Shown here: positions 4,642 through 5,173 of the stretch, piece after piece
Position numbering within the stretch: position 1 is the first letter of the stretch
How the letters are laid out: each line of letters starts with the position of its first letter
NCBI GenBank assembly: GCA_030765665.1
Contig: JAVCCD010000260.1
Coordinates: 1 to 5,173, forward strand
Reading direction: 5' to 3'
Source: Candidatus Tenebribacter mawsonii
Lineage (GTDB): Bacteria; Cloacimonadota; Cloacimonadia; Cloacimonadales; TCS61
DNA: 5,173 bases
The notes under the pieces: model-generated
Seen by the model: only the letters and a program-made list of their open reading frames with translations
What the model was told of the DNA's origin: nothing
Database searches by the model: none
Made by a program: the position numbers and the translations under genes

Positions 4642-5173
4642 ATGACTGAAATCTCAAAGAAAGGAGTCCTTTTAGAAACAAAGAATGATATTCAGACTTC
4701 AATTCTTCAGTTTTTTAAGGATGCAATTGAGAAGAAAATTTTTGATGCCGTGATGTTACCTATGAAAGTGCCATCAGGTGATTCTTTTGCCTGGATAATG
4801 ATTAGAGATGCTGAGATTTTAAAAGATGCACAACCACTTGCTCCAATTATGCCAGTGAATGCTGCTAAAGCATTGAAAAGATTTACTCGTAAGGGGAAAG
4901 GGAAATTCAATATTGCTGTATTAATGAGACCCTGCGAAATTCGTGCAACAATCGAATTAACTAAATTGAACCAAGTAAACTTAGAAGATGTTACTTTGTT
5001 TAGTTATGATTGTGTGGGCGCACTTCCAATGCAGGATTATATTGCTGACCCAATAACTGGAGACAAAAAATTTAACAAGCTCTTAACAAATAAAAACTGG
5101 AGTTCTAAAGATGTGAAACCCGTCTGTAAGATCTGTGATAAATTTTCACTTTCTGCCAGTGATCTGCATTTTG
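4642..5173 (+). CDS. FrhB/FdhB-family flavin iron-sulfur oxidoreductase subunit, 3'-truncated by the window
   Basis: The frame is open from ATG 4642 to the end of the window (177 codons plus one base). It resembles the coenzyme F420 hydrogenase/dehydrogenase beta-subunit family (FrhB, FdhB). The most telling segment is IAVLMRPCEIRATIELTKL (about 91-109), the family's vlRPCE.ra..el motif with Cys98. It is followed by NLEDVTLFSYDCVG (Cys124) and a CKIC pair (162-165) that probably begins the [4Fe-4S] ligand set. The start is set by an in-frame TAG at 4621-4623 and AGAGGAGAA (4626-4634) 7 bases before the ATG. It lies 31 bases after the second HdrA-like gene with no terminator between, so it is in the same operon. 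Family members use FAD and iron-sulfur clusters to exchange electrons with F420, or in bacteria with other carriers. The likely role is a second redox entry or exit point for the HdrA pair. The carrier cannot be deduced from this fragment. Confidence 0.82.
   Translation, partial: MTEISKKGVLLETKNDIQTSILQFFKDAIEKKIFDAVMLPMKVPSGDSFAWIMIRDAEILKDAQPLAPIMPVNAAKALKRFTRKGKGKFNIAVLMRPCEIRATIELTKLNQVNLEDVTLFSYDCVGALPMQDYIADPITGDKKFNKLLTNKNWSSKDVKPVCKICDKFSLSASDLHF

Noticed and set aside
4707..4910. Minus-strand open frame of 67 codons
   Set aside because: It is antisense to the FrhB-family gene, whose frame is supported by a ribosome site and the RPCE motif.

Overview
This is a low-GC window (roughly one third G+C by eye) with every gene on the + strand. 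It reads as bacterial accessory energy metabolism. The first 86 bases hold the last 27 codons of a protein ending in a type IX secretion sorting tail (GIYFYKM...KKMILMK). Such tails are typical of the Fibrobacteres-Chlorobi-Bacteroidetes (FCB) superphylum and its relatives. Together with an HdrA/MvhD-type flavin and iron-sulfur module, this suggests an anaerobic FCB-group bacterium such as a Cloacimonadota-like lineage. That placement is inference.

Layout: (1) tail of the T9SS cargo gene and its terminator (1-133). (2) A gene-free leader of about 300 bp with a possible TTGACA -35 box next to a perfect palindrome. (3) Two small sulfur-carrier genes, a DsrE-family protein (438-797) and a TusA-family protein (822-1046), closed by a strong intrinsic terminator (1055-1086). 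(4) A module of mvhD (1106-1528), a short HdrA-like gene (1623-2912), a longer HdrA-like gene (2922-4610) and the start of an FrhB/FdhB-family gene (4642 to the window end).

The main result is that mvhD does not stop at the in-frame TGA at 1304-1306. Homology runs on without a gap (GILVAG-TGA-HPGDCHY and beyond) to a TAA at 1526-1528. The TGA sits exactly where ordinary MvhD proteins have Cys, so this is very probably a 140-residue selenoprotein with selenocysteine at position 67. A hairpin with a G-containing apical loop lies at SECIS-like distance after the TGA. An ordinary gene caller would report only a 66-residue fragment.

The second point is that the two HdrA-like proteins are complementary. 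The first keeps the thioredoxin-reductase-like FAD domain with the inserted ferredoxin but lacks the N-terminal domain and C-terminal ferredoxin. The second has the N-terminal domain and C-terminal ferredoxin but lacks the insertion. They may form a heterodimer replacing the usual HdrA homodimer, much as QmoA/QmoB do. MvhD would be the [2Fe-2S] relay, and the FrhB-like protein a second flavin module for a soluble electron carrier. No HdrB, HdrC or hydrogenase catalytic subunit is present in the window. DsrE and TusA upstream suggest persulfide (or selenium) handling near this module, but the terminator between the two groups leaves their co-expression uncertain.
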